A stretch of DNA of 62,038 bases. Source: Clostridia bacterium. GTDB taxonomy: Bacteria; Bacillota; Clostridia; Christensenellales; Aristaeellaceae. This document shows positions 1 to 9,086 of this stretch, in pieces (the first letter of the stretch is position 1; every line of letters starts with the position of its first letter). The notes below the pieces were generated by a model. The model saw only the letters and a program-made list of their open reading frames with translations, did no database searches and had not been told where the DNA came from. The translations under genes were made by a program, and so were the position numbers. The DNA is taken from contig JAFQIB010000051.1 of the NCBI GenBank assembly GCA_017397765.1, positions 1 through 62,038 on the forward strand, written 5' to 3'.

Positions 1-34
1 AGCGCTCTTCTATGGTAAGATGATGGTAGTTCAT
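1..34 (-). CDS. IS30-family transposase, first 11 codons only
   Basis: The minus-strand reading begins ATG at 34 and gives MNYHHLTIEER, the characteristic opening of IS30-family transposases, which start with a helix-turn-helix region binding the terminal repeats. A good ribosome site (AAGGAG) lies at about 40-46 on the minus strand. The gene runs off the left edge, so the DDE catalytic domain is not visible and integrity cannot be judged. The start codon sits inside one arm of an inverted repeat (28-38 with 87-97). Confidence 0.75.
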   Translation of the reverse strand, partial: MNYHHLTIEER

Positions 35-97
35 ACAGTTCTCCTTTCGGTATTCTGGTGTGTGGTAACTCTATTATACCAGAGATCTGTATGAACT
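28..97 (-). promoter_or_regulatory. Transposase promoter and start-codon-sequestering hairpin
   Basis: On the minus strand an extended -10 box (TGGTATAAT, hexamer at 78-73) predicts transcription starting near 66. An 11-nt perfect inverted repeat pairs AGTTCATACAG (28-38, containing the start codon) with CTGTATGAACT (87-97). Only transcripts entering from outside the element would contain both arms and hide the start codon. The element's own transcript would begin inside and lack the distal arm. This arrangement resembles the protection from read-through translation described for IS10 and IS50. The function is inferred. Confidence 0.6.
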
Positions 98-139
98 TCT
101 TTTATTTCCTATTGTGTTGCACTTGATAGTATAATTCAC

Positions 140-3100
140 CCATTCAACAATAACGCTGAGCTGAAGGAAATATACCTGCCGCTCGGGCTGATGAGCATAG
201 AGCAAAGCGCATTTGAATACTGCTCTGCACTGACGGACGTGTACTTCGCGGGAACCATGGCCCAGGCGAACGCCATCAAGCTTGGCATTTCCAACACCTG
301 CCTCGGCGCAGCTACCTGGCACTGCAGCGACGGCGATATGCAGGGCGTGGGCGCGACCAGCGGTATCTGCGGCAGCAGCATGAAGTGGCCCGTGGACGGT
401 TCGACGCTGGCTATCACCGGCGAAGGTGAAATGGGCGGCTTTGATGCGCTCAATCCGGCCCCCTGGACGGCTTACAAGGATACGATCACTGAGCTGAATA
501 TCAGCGAAGGCGTGACGGCTATTTCTGCGGACGCCTTCAGCGGCATGCCGATGCTTGCGAGCATCCGTCTGCCGGACAGCCTGGAAACCCTCGGCCAGGG
601 TGCGCTGGCCAACTATACCAGCCTGAGCAGTCTGACCATTCCGGCCAAGATCATCAGCGTGCCGGATAACCTGCGTGCCGGCTGTACCTCCCTGACGCAG
701 CTGACGCTGCTGCTGGGGATCGAAGAGATCGGCGCTTATGCGCTGAGCAGCTGCACCAGCCTGACGGATGTGTACTTCGAGGGCTCCGAGGAGCAGGCGA
801 AGATGCTGCCCATCGGCGAGGGCAACGAATATCTGGTGCGCGCCCACTGGCATTACCGGATGGACAGCGAGGGCAATCTGGAGAGCGCGGTGTACTGGTC
901 TCTTTCCGAGGACGGGACGCTGTGGATCTACGGGGAGGGCCGCATGCCGGATTACTCCCAGGATTATTCCGTGCCGTGGCACGCCAGCCAGGACAAGATC
1001 AGGCGGGTTGTGGTGGAAAAGGGCGTCAAGAATCTGGGCAGCTATCTGTTCTACGGCTGCAAGGCGCTGACGTCGGTGACACTGCCGGATTCCCTGACGG
1101 CGATCGGCGCCAATGCCTTTGACGGCTGCAGCACCCTGATCCAGGTGGAGGTTCCCCAGTCGGTCACGTCGATCGGGGCCGGGGCTTTCAGGAACTGCAC
1201 CCAGCTCGCACGGGTGACCCTGCCTTCGGGAAAGGTGAAGCTGGGCGAGTCTGCCTTCTCCGGCTGCACGACCCTCAAGCGGCTGGTACTGCCTGATCAG
1301 CTGACGGAGATCCCAAACTATCTGCTGAATGGCTCGGGGATCACCGGCATTGTAATTCCGGATGCGGTCACGAAGATCCAGTACGGCGCTTTCTCCAGCT
1401 GCAGCGCGCTGACCAGCGTTACGCTGCCTGTGTCCCTGGAGCAGATCTATGACGGCGCTTTCTCCGGCGCCCCGGTGACGGATGTATACATTGCCGGCAG
1501 CATGGCGGATGTGGCGCTGATCCAGATTGCACTGAACAATGCGCCTCTGCAGGAGGCGACCTGGCACTGCTCGGATGCGGACGGCCCCTATCCGCTGCTG
1601 AACGGCGGTACGCTGACCAGCGGGCTGACCTGGAAGCTGGTGGACGGTGTGCTGACGATCTCGGGCAGCGGTGTGATCCCTGATTTCACCAGCGAGTTTG
1701 CTGCGCCCTGGTATGTCAGCCGCAGCGATATCACAGTCATTGTGCTGGAGGAGGGCGTGCGCAGCATCGGCAATTATGCCTTCCGGAACTGCAGCCAGGC
1801 GGCTGCGGTGACGCTGCCGGAGAGCCTGATCGCCATCCGGGAGCATGCCTTTGACGGCTGCAGTGCCCTGTAGGAGATCGAGCTGCCAGCCCAGCTGCGG
1901 ACGTTGGAACGCTATGCCTTCAGCGGCAGCGGCCTGGCTTCCGTGATGCTGCCCGACTCGCTTAAGACCCTGAGCGCCTACACCTTCAATGGCTGCAAGG
2001 CGCTGAAGGAGATCCGCCTTCCGGCGCAGATCACCCGGATCCCGGACGGTTTCCTGATGAATACGGCCCTGACGACCCTGACGATCCCGGAGGGCGTCAA
2101 TACCATATATTCCTCTGCCTTTGTAAACAATGAACAGCTGACCTCGGTCACGCTGCCTGCATCTGTCCGAACGGTGTATTCCGGTGCCTTCAACAACACG
2201 GCGGTGACGGATGTTGCCTATGCCGGGAAGAAAGCGGATGTGCAGCGTATCTCCATCAGCGAGAGCAATGCGCCCCTGACGGCGGCGACCTGGCACTGCG
2301 CAGATGGGGACACAGCCTACACGCCTGCCGTTTCCGGCTACCTGACGGCGGAGCTTCAGTGGAAGCTGGAGGGCACGACGCTGAAGATCACCGGCAAGGG
2401 CGCGATGCCCGACGGTCTGATCCCGTGGCATGCTTACAGGACGACCATCACCCGTGTGGAAGCAGGGGAGGGCGTGACCGGCGTGAGCAGCAGCGCGTTC
2501 TCCGGCATGACGGCGCTGGAAAGCGTTTCTCTGCCGTCCACACTGAAGTTGGTGGGGCGGTATGCATTCAATGGCTGCAAGGCGCTGCAGACGGTCAGTA
2601 TCCCGGAGGGAACGACGACCATCGAAGCCTATGCCTTCCAGAACTGCGAAGCGCTCAGCCAGATTTCCCTGCCTGCGAGCCTGACGACCCTGTCCTACGG
2701 TGTGTTCAGCAACTGTGCGTCCCTTGGACAGATCGCGCTGCCTGTCGGCCTGAACGAGATCCCGGACAGCCTGTTCCAGGGATCGGGCCTGACCTCCGTC
2801 CGCATCCCGGGCAGCGTCAGCGCCATCGGCGTGTCTGCCTTTGCAAATTGCCGTGAGCTGACCTCGGTGGCCCCGCCCTATGCCATGAACACCATTGCCA
2901 ACGGCGCTTTCCGGAGCGCGGGAAAGCTGACCGACGTTTCCTTTGCCGGCACGGCGGCGGATGCGGAAAAGCTCAACATCGGCCTGAACAACACGGCGCT
3001 GATCAACGCTGCCTGGACCTACACGGACAGCGTGGGCAGCTATCCTTCCGCCAAAGAGGGCGTGCTGAGCCCGGACTTTGACTGGCGGCTGGACTTCAAC

Positions 3101-4804
3101 GGTACGCTGATCGTCTCCGGCAGGAGCGCGATGCCGGACTGCAATTCCAGCTTCCATGCGCCCTGGCATGCGCTTGCGGCCGGGATTGAGCGGGTTGAGG
3201 TCTCCTCTGGCGTGGATAACATCGGCAATTATGCCTTCAGTCAGCTGAGGGCGCTGAAGGAAGCGGCGCTGCCGGATTCTGTGAAGCGGATCGGCACGGA
3301 CGCATTCGCCAATACCCGGAGCCTGACGACGCTGACGCTGCCTGCCGGGCTGACGACGCTGGAGGGCAATGCCTTCAGCAGCAGCGGCCTGACGGAAATC
3401 GTTCTCCCGGATTCCCTCACCTCAATGGGCTGGGGTGTGTTCTTCGACTGCGAAAAGCTGGAGAAGATCACGCTGTCTGCCGGCTTGACGGCGCTGCCTG
3501 AAAGCGCCTTCTGGTACTGCCGCGCGTTGACTGCCCTGGAGATCCCGGACGGCGTGACGACCATCAGCCCGGATGCGCTCTACGGCTGCAGCAGGCTGAC
3601 GGAGATCTCGCTGCCGGATACGGTGCTGACCGTTGGCAGCGGTGCATTCAGCGGCTGCTCTTCGCTGACTGACGTGACCTACCGCGGGAAAAAGACGAAC
3701 GCCTCCACCATGTCCATTGCCTCGGGCAATGCGGCGCTCACCGGTGCAGCCTGGTACTTCCTGGACGGGGACGGCAGCTATCCTGCGGCCACCTCCGGCG
3801 CACTGACGGCCAGCCTGCAGTGGCGGGTGGAGGGCGATACCCTCACCATCACCGGCCGCGGCACCATGCCCAGCTTCAGCGGTACCTCCGCGCCCTGGCA
3901 GGTGCATGCCGGAAGCATTCAGAAGATCGTTCTGGAGGACGGCCTCAAGACCATCAGCGACAATGCCTTCAGCGGCTTTAACCAGCTGCAGGAGGTCGCT
4001 ATCCCCAACACGGTGACCTCTATCGGCAGGAATGCCTTCAGCAGTGCTTCGGCGCTGAAGGCGGTCACGATCCCGGACAGCGTCACCAGCATCGGCGACT
4101 ACGCCTTTGCCTATTCGGGCCTTGTCAGCGCCGATATTCCCCGGAGCGTGACGGTTCTGGGCAATGCGGTCTTTGAAATGTGCAACGCCCTGGCGGACGT
4201 GCAGCTGAATGCCAGTGTGAATACCATTCCGGGCAGCATGTTCTGGAACTGCACAAGCCTGAAGAGCTTCAAGATCCCCGAGGGCATCGAGATGATCGGT
4301 GATAATGCCTTCGGCGCATGCTACTATCTGGAGTCGGTCGTGCTGCCTGCCTCCCTGCAGACGGTGAAGAACTACGCCTTTGACGGCTGCTCCAGGCTGG
4401 CGGACGTATGCTATTGCTACTACGAATCGGAGGAGGACGCCTTCTACCTGCAGATCGATGCAGGTAATGCGCCCCTGACGGATGCAGCGTGGCGCTACAA
4501 GCAGGCCAATCCGATTGTCAAGATGCAGAGCGTGCTGCAGTTGACGGCGGCGGTCGAGGTGATCCCCCGCGAAGCCTTTGAGGGAACCGGCATCAAGGCC
4601 GCCGAGATCCCGGAGGGCACGGGCGAGATCCAGAGCAGAGCCTTCGCCAACTGCCCCCATCTGCAGTATGTCAGCATTCCGGAAAGCGTCAGGACCATCG
4701 CGGCCGACGCCTTCGAGGGAAGCCGACCTGCAATTGTCTGTGAGGAAGGCGGTACCATCGAAGCCTGGGCCAAAGAGCAGGGCTTTGAATGCATCAATCC
4801 CTGA
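140..4804 (+). pseudogene. Giant BspA-like leucine-rich-repeat surface protein, 5'-truncated by IS30 and interrupted by TAG
   Basis: One reading frame runs from the IS30 junction to the TGA at 4802-4804, broken only by a TAG at 1871-1873; codons before and after are in the same frame. It encodes tandem BspA/LRR_5 repeats of about 23 residues (pattern I-x-x-x-A-F-x-x-C-x-x-L-x-x-V-x-L-P). These are punctuated seven times by a block with W-H/T/Y-x-x-D (near 317, 845, 1560, 2290, 3012, 3753, 4489), usually followed by G-x-L and an APW-type segment, giving a super-repeat of about 240 residues. Such proteins are usually exported and adhesive, but the signal peptide would lie in the lost 5' part. 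CAG to TAG is the likely single change at the stop. Without the TAG at least 1550 residues would be encoded. Pseudogene status is inferred from two independent lesions. Confidence 0.85.
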
Positions 4805-4842
4805 TGGCTGACTGCCTGCGGACAATTCCCTGGGTACCCCGA

Positions 4843-4877
4843 TCCTGCTTCGGAGAAGATCCGGAGCAGGACTTTTT
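4843..4877 (+). terminator. Intrinsic terminator after the repeat gene
   Basis: A 12-bp stem (TCCTGCTTCGGA at 4843-4854 with TCCGGAGCAGGA at 4860-4871, one G-U pair) with a 5-nt loop is followed by C then five T residues. Confidence 0.85.
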
Positions 4878-4943
4878 GCTGCAAAGCGGCAGAGAGCGGC
4901 AGACAGTCCCTGCATTCCGGCTGTTCGGGACTTTCCAGCTTTA

Positions 4944-4972
4944 TTGACCGGCAGAAGGGATCGCGGTATAAT
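4944..4972 (+). promoter_or_regulatory. Sigma-A-type promoter for the CE8/CE12 hybrid gene
   Basis: TTGACC (4944-4949) and TATAAT (4967-4972) are separated by 17 nt. The predicted transcript begins near 4979 and reaches an AGGAGGCGG ribosome site just before the ATG at 5032. The strong consensus suggests constitutive expression. Confidence 0.8.
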
Positions 4973-5031
4973 ACCCCTGGCGGACGGAACGTGCCGTCTG
5001 CCGGACATGGATGTAATCAGGAGGCGGAAGC

Positions 5032-5997
5032 ATGTATATTGTTGCCAAAGACGGCTCCGGGGATTTTACTTCCCTGCAGGCTGCGGTTGATGCAGTTCCG
5101 GCAGGGAAGCGGACGCCGGTGATCCTGCTGGTGCGCAGGGGCATTTATGAGGAAGCGGATATCACGGTGAAGCAGAGCGGTCTGCGCATCATCGGCGCGG
5201 ACCGGGAGGAGACGGTGATCGTCTGCCGTTCGTTCCGGGTCACCGGTGACCGGGTGGCGGTGGAAAACCTCACCATCCGCCAGGCGGATGGAGCAGAGGA
5301 GACGCCGCTGGTCTGTGCGGCAGGGGAGGACAGCCGGAAGCATGCCGAGCGGACGCCGACCTGGTTCCTGTGCGGCGATTCCACCATGTGCGATTACGGC
5401 CCGGAGGAAGCGCCCCGCATGGGCTGGGGCCAGGCGCTGAAGGAGCTGGTGACGGACGTGTATGTGGAAAACTGCGCCAGCTCGGGCCGATCCAGCAAGT
5501 CCTTCGTGGATGAAAGGCGGCTGAAAAACGTGGAAGCCTGCCTGCGCAGCGGCGACAAGCTGTTCATCCAGTTCGGGCACAATGACGAGAAGCCCGATCT
5601 TCCCCGGGCCACCACGCCCTGGGATACCTATCCGCAGTATCTGAATCTGTACATCGATGCGGCCCTGAAGGCCGGTGCGGAGCCGATCCTGCTGACCTCC
5701 ATTGCCCGCCGCCACTTTGACGAAAACGGCGTGCTCAAGCATACCCATGGTGAATATCCCGCGGCGATGCGGGCGCTGGCGGCGCAGCGGGGGCTGCGGC
5801 TGCTGGATATGGAGCAGGCGACGGAGCGGCTGCTGCAGTCGCTGGGGGACGAGCCCTCCAAGGCGCTGTTCAACTGGCAGGAGCCGGGGCATCCCAACTA
5901 TCCCGACGGCGTTCAGGACAATACGCACCTGTGCCGCGAGGGCGCGCTGCAGCTGGCAAAGATCGCCCTGCAGCTGCTGGCGGAGAGCGGCGGCTGA
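5032..5997 (+). CDS. Hybrid of a truncated pectin-methylesterase-like (CE8) start and a complete rhamnogalacturonan acetylesterase-like (CE12) SGNH domain
   Basis: 321 residues. Residues 1-95 match the opening beta-helix coils of CE8 pectin methylesterases (VAKDGSGDFTSLQAAVDAVP) but stop before the catalytic aspartates, since a full CE8 domain is about 300 residues. From about residue 108 a complete CE12-type SGNH hydrolase follows: GDS at 115-117 with nucleophile Ser117, GHND at 182-185, and DNTHL with Asp296 and His299. CE12 enzymes remove acetyl groups from rhamnogalacturonan. There is no signal peptide, so it would act in the cytoplasm on imported pectin fragments. Its own promoter and terminator-flanked position make it monocistronic. 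The CE8 remnant suggests an internal deletion in an ancestral bifunctional esterase; catalytic competence is expected only for deacetylation. Confidence 0.8.
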   Translation: MYIVAKDGSGDFTSLQAAVDAVPAGKRTPVILLVRRGIYEEADITVKQSGLRIIGADREETVIVCRSFRVTGDRVAVENLTIRQADGAEETPLVCAAGEDSRKHAERTPTWFLCGDSTMCDYGPEEAPRMGWGQALKELVTDVYVENCASSGRSSKSFVDERRLKNVEACLRSGDKLFIQFGHNDEKPDLPRATTPWDTYPQYLNLYIDAALKAGAEPILLTSIARRHFDENGVLKHTHGEYPAAMRALAAQRGLRLLDMEQATERLLQSLGDEPSKALFNWQEPGHPNYPDGVQDNTHLCREGALQLAKIALQLLAESGG

Positions 5998-6174
5998 TGC
6001 CGAAAGGTAGGGAAAGTTCCTATAAAATTGCAGGATAAAGGGCCCAAAATTGCATTTGGATTGTGTTTTCTCTGTTTTTTAACGAAGGAAATTCGATGCC
6101 AAAAATGGCTGAAAGCCTTGAAATCACCGGCTTTTCGGAATCTTTGCAGGAATGGAAAAAACAAACAAATGCGG

Positions 6175-6204
6175 TTGACAGATGCAGAATGAATGTGGTA
6201 TTTT
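6175..6204 (+). promoter_or_regulatory. Promoter of the DUF3798/ABC operon
   Basis: A perfect -35 box TTGACA (6175-6180) is followed after 18 nt by TATTTT (6199-6204). The untranslated leader is about 60 nt and ends in GGAGGAAA before the ATG at 6272. The 5998-6174 stretch upstream is AT-rich and shows no gene. Confidence 0.65.
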
Positions 6205-6271
6205 GGTTGTAATTGATCGGGCATGCAAGAAATGTCCGGTTAAAAAGAATCCAGTATTGGAGGAAATCGTT

Positions 6272-7408
6272 ATGAAGAAACTGCTGAGCTTTGTCCTGGC
6301 AGTGGCTATGCTGCTGTCCATGGCGTCCTTTGCCGCCGCTGAGGAAGGCAACTGGAAGGTCGCTATCCTGACCGGTACCGTGTCTCAGGGCGAGGAAGAA
6401 TTCCGCGCTGCTGAGAAGGCCATCGCCACCTGGGGCGCTGAGCACATCATCACCGACACCTATCCGGACAACTTCATGTCCGAGATGGAGACCACCGTGT
6501 CCAAGATCGTCGGCTTCGCTGCCGATCCTGACGTGAAGGCCATCGTCGTGTGCCAGGCTGTTCCCGGCACCAAGGCTGCCTTCGACAAGATCAAGGAGAC
6601 CCGTAAGGACATCCTGCTGATCGCCGGCACCCCCCAGGAAGATCCCGACGTCATCTCCGCCGCTGCTGACGTTGTCATGTACGCTGACGAGATCGCTCAG
6701 GGCGACACCATCATGGAAACCTGCGCCAACTGGGGCATCGACGTGCTGATCCACTACTCCTTCCCCCGTCACATGGCCATGGAGCTGATCGTTGGCCGTC
6801 ATACCCTGATGCAGCAGAATGCTGAAGCGCTGGGCATCGAGCTGGTTGACGTGACCGCGCCCGACCCCACCGCTGAAGCCGGCCTGTCCGCTTCCCAGCA
6901 GTTCATCCTGGAGGACGTTCCCCAGCAGATGGCCAAGTACGCTGGCAAGAAGGTTGCCTTCTTCACCACCAACTGCGGCATGCAGCCCAGCCTGCAGACT
7001 GCTGTCCTGGCCGAGGAGAATGCTTACTATCCCCAGCCCTGCTGCCCCTCTCCCTACCATGCCTTCCCCGCTACCCTGGGCCTGGAGCTGGCCGTGGGCG
7101 GCGATGACGTGGCCGCTCTGCAGCAGATCGCTGCCAAGCTGGAAGAAAAGGGCGCTACCGGCCGCTTCTCTACCTGGTCCTCTCCCGTTGCTATGACCAT
7201 CATCGAGATCGGCGTTGAGTACGGCAAGGCCTACATCGACGGCCAGACCGCTGCCCGCAACGACGGCGCGCTGCTGTCCAACCTGCTGACCACCAAGATC
7301 CCCGGCGCCAAGGTTGCCAACTACACCAACGCTGAAGGCACCACCTTCGACAACTACTACACCATCCTGCTGGCCCCCGTCGATTTCAACGACTACCTGG
7401 TCAAGTAA
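6272..7408 (+). CDS. DUF3798-family ABC substrate-binding protein
   Basis: 378 residues starting MKKLLSFVLAVAMLLSM, a signal peptide ending near AAAEE without a lipobox cysteine. The body matches DUF3798 proteins (landmarks ILTGTVSQGEEEFRAAE, YPDNFMSE, HYSFPRHM, CCPSPYH), a periplasmic-binding-protein-like family whose ligand is not known to me. Start chosen at 6272 because it follows GGAGGAAA and opens a signal peptide. Codon use is strikingly uniform (GCT, GTC, AAG, CTG), as in highly expressed genes and unlike the LRR gene. It heads the importer operon and is separated from the ATPase gene by a hairpin that should keep the binding protein in excess. Confidence 0.85.
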   Translation: MKKLLSFVLAVAMLLSMASFAAAEEGNWKVAILTGTVSQGEEEFRAAEKAIATWGAEHIITDTYPDNFMSEMETTVSKIVGFAADPDVKAIVVCQAVPGTKAAFDKIKETRKDILLIAGTPQEDPDVISAAADVVMYADEIAQGDTIMETCANWGIDVLIHYSFPRHMAMELIVGRHTLMQQNAEALGIELVDVTAPDPTAEAGLSASQQFILEDVPQQMAKYAGKKVAFFTTNCGMQPSLQTAVLAEENAYYPQPCCPSPYHAFPATLGLELAVGGDDVAALQQIAAKLEEKGATGRFSTWSSPVAMTIIEIGVEYGKAYIDGQTAARNDGALLSNLLTTKIPGAKVANYTNAEGTTFDNYYTILLAPVDFNDYLVK

Positions 7409-7425
7409 TTCAGGATTGACAATCC

Positions 7426-7459
7426 GGGCCCGCCCTCTTTTCGGGCGGGCCCATCTTTT
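7426..7459 (+). terminator. Partial terminator between binding protein and ATPase genes
   Basis: A perfect 10-bp GC stem (GGGCCCGCCC 7426-7435 with GGGCGGGCCC 7443-7452) with a 7-nt loop is followed by an imperfect T-run (ATCTTTT). It lies 17 nt after the stop of the binding protein and only 26 nt before the next start, so partial read-through and mRNA 3'-end protection are the likely roles. Confidence 0.75.
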
Positions 7460-7478
7460 GCAAAGGAGGTTCACCAAG

Positions 7479-9086
7479 TTGAGCGCTGAATACGTCCTTC
7501 AAATGAATCATATCAGCAAGCGCTATGGTGAAAACACGGTTCTCAATGACGTGACGCTGCAGGTGCGCCCGGGTGAAATCCACGCGCTGCTGGGCGAAAA
7601 CGGCGCGGGCAAGTCCACGCTGATGAACGTGCTGTTCGGCATGCCTGTCATCCATGCCACGGGCGGCTTTGACGGTGAAGTGCTGCTGGATGGCGAAAAG
7701 ACCAGCATCACCTCCCCCCATGACGCCATGCTCAAGGGCATCGGCATGGTGCATCAGGAGTTTATGCTGCTGCCGGGCTTTACTGTCACGGAGAACATCA
7801 AGCTGAACCGCGAGGTCACCAACCGCAATTTTGTCAGCCGCCTCATGGGCAAGAACCTTGAGACGCTGGATATGAAGGCCATGTCCTCCGCTGCCCGCAA
7901 GGCGCTGGACAGCGTGGGTATGTCCATTGACGAGTATACCCGGGTGGAAGGCATGCCCGTGGGCTATATGCAGTTTGTCGAGATCGCCCGCGAGATCGAC
8001 AAGACCGGCATCAAGCTGCTGGTGTTTGACGAGCCCACCGCCGTGCTGACCGAGAGCGAGGCAACCCAGCTGGTTTCCGTGATGAAGGAGATCGCCAAGT
8101 CCGGCATCGCCATCATCTTTATCACCCACCGCCTGGACGAGGTCATGGCGGCGGCGGATGCCATCACCATTCTGCGCGACGGCAGGCTGGTGACCTGCCG
8201 CGCCAAGCAGGACACCTCCATCGTGGAGCTGGCCGAGCTGATGATCGGCCGCAAGGGCGAGGCGATGGTCTCCACCGAGCCCCGCGAGGTGCCCCAGGGC
8301 AATGTGGCCCTCAAGGTGTGCGATCTGTGGGTCAACATGCCTGGCGAAGAGGTCAAGGGCGTTTCCTTTGACGTGCATGAGGGAGAGATCCTGGGCATCG
8401 GCGGTCTGGCCGGTCAGGGCAAGCTCGGCATCCCCAACGGCGTGATGAGCCTGTACGACGCCATGGGCGATGTGGAGATCTTCGGCGAGAAGCTGAAGCT
8501 GGGCAATGCGTCCAACGCGCTCAATGCCGGCATTGCCATGGTATCCGAGGACCGCAAGGGCGTGGGTCTGCTGCTGGATCAGTCCATTGAGGACAATATC
8601 GTCTTTACCGCGATGCAGATCCACGGTGAATACCTGCGCAAGATCGGCCCGTTCACCCAGAAGAATGACAAGGAGATCCGCGATGTGGCGAACAAGATGA
8701 TCGCTGATCTGGATATCCGCTGCTTCGGCCCGACGCAGCATGCCGGCACGCTGTCCGGCGGCAACCAGCAGAAGGTCTGCATTGCCCGCGCGCTGGCCAT
8801 GAAGCCGCGCTTCCTCTTCGTGTCCGAGCCCACCCGCGGCATTGACATCGGCGCGAAGAAGCTGGTGCTGGAGACGCTGGTGCGCCTGAACCGCGAGCAG
8901 GGGATGACCATCGTGATGGTCTCCTCCGAGCTGCAGGAGCTGCGCAGCATTTCCGACCGCATTATGATCGTTTCGGAGGGCCAGCTGGTGGATATCCTGC
9001 CGCCGGGCGCCAGCGATGCTGATTTCGGTCTGGCCATGAGCGGCATCAAGCCGGGCGAACACAAGAAGGGAGGCGATGCACCGTGA
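7479..9086 (+). CDS. Double-domain sugar/nucleoside-type ABC importer ATPase
   Basis: 535 residues. The start is TTG at 7479, eight nt after AAAGGAGGT; the next ATG would remove the first beta strand. Two ABC domains lie in tandem as in the RbsA/MglA group. The first has Walker A GENGAGKST (39-47) and Walker B LLVFDEPTA, but a weak signature (VGYMQFVEIARE instead of LSxGxQQ). The second has a degenerate Walker A (GLAGQGK, about 308-314), a good signature LSGGNQQKV (about 425), and VSEPTRG where the usual aspartate before the catalytic glutamate is serine. The asymmetry implies one productive ATP site. It feeds energy to the two permeases encoded next; the stop overlaps the next GTG. Confidence 0.9.
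   Translation: MSAEYVLQMNHISKRYGENTVLNDVTLQVRPGEIHALLGENGAGKSTLMNVLFGMPVIHATGGFDGEVLLDGEKTSITSPHDAMLKGIGMVHQEFMLLPGFTVTENIKLNREVTNRNFVSRLMGKNLETLDMKAMSSAARKALDSVGMSIDEYTRVEGMPVGYMQFVEIAREIDKTGIKLLVFDEPTAVLTESEATQLVSVMKEIAKSGIAIIFITHRLDEVMAAADAITILRDGRLVTCRAKQDTSIVELAELMIGRKGEAMVSTEPREVPQGNVALKVCDLWVNMPGEEVKGVSFDVHEGEILGIGGLAGQGKLGIPNGVMSLYDAMGDVEIFGEKLKLGNASNALNAGIAMVSEDRKGVGLLLDQSIEDNIVFTAMQIHGEYLRKIGPFTQKNDKEIRDVANKMIADLDIRCFGPTQHAGTLSGGNQQKVCIARALAMKPRFLFVSEPTRGIDIGAKKLVLETLVRLNREQGMTIVMVSSELQELRSISDRIMIVSEGQLVDILPPGASDADFGLAMSGIKPGEHKKGGDAP

Larger units (their letters stand above)
1..139. mobile_element. End of an IS30-family insertion sequence, cut by the window edge
   Basis: The first ~139 bases do not belong to the repeat gene that follows. 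They hold the start of an IS30-type transposase on the minus strand, its ribosome site and promoter, and an AT-rich terminus. The downstream reading frame becomes recognisable BspA-type repeat at about 140, so the element end lies near 135-142. The terminal inverted repeat cannot be defined exactly because the other end is outside the window. Family membership rests on the transposase N-terminus. Confidence 0.75.

Noticed and set aside
74..3169. 1031-codon open frame on the minus strand opposite the repeat gene
   Set aside because: Its translation is low-complexity Arg/Gln/Gly/His-rich and mirrors the repeats of the plus strand; there is no ribosome site or known motif. It is an antisense shadow of GC-rich repeats.
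1904..4804. ATG at 1904 as the start of an independent second repeat protein
   Set aside because: It has no ribosome site or signal peptide, and the repeat consensus runs unbroken through the TAG, so this is one damaged gene.
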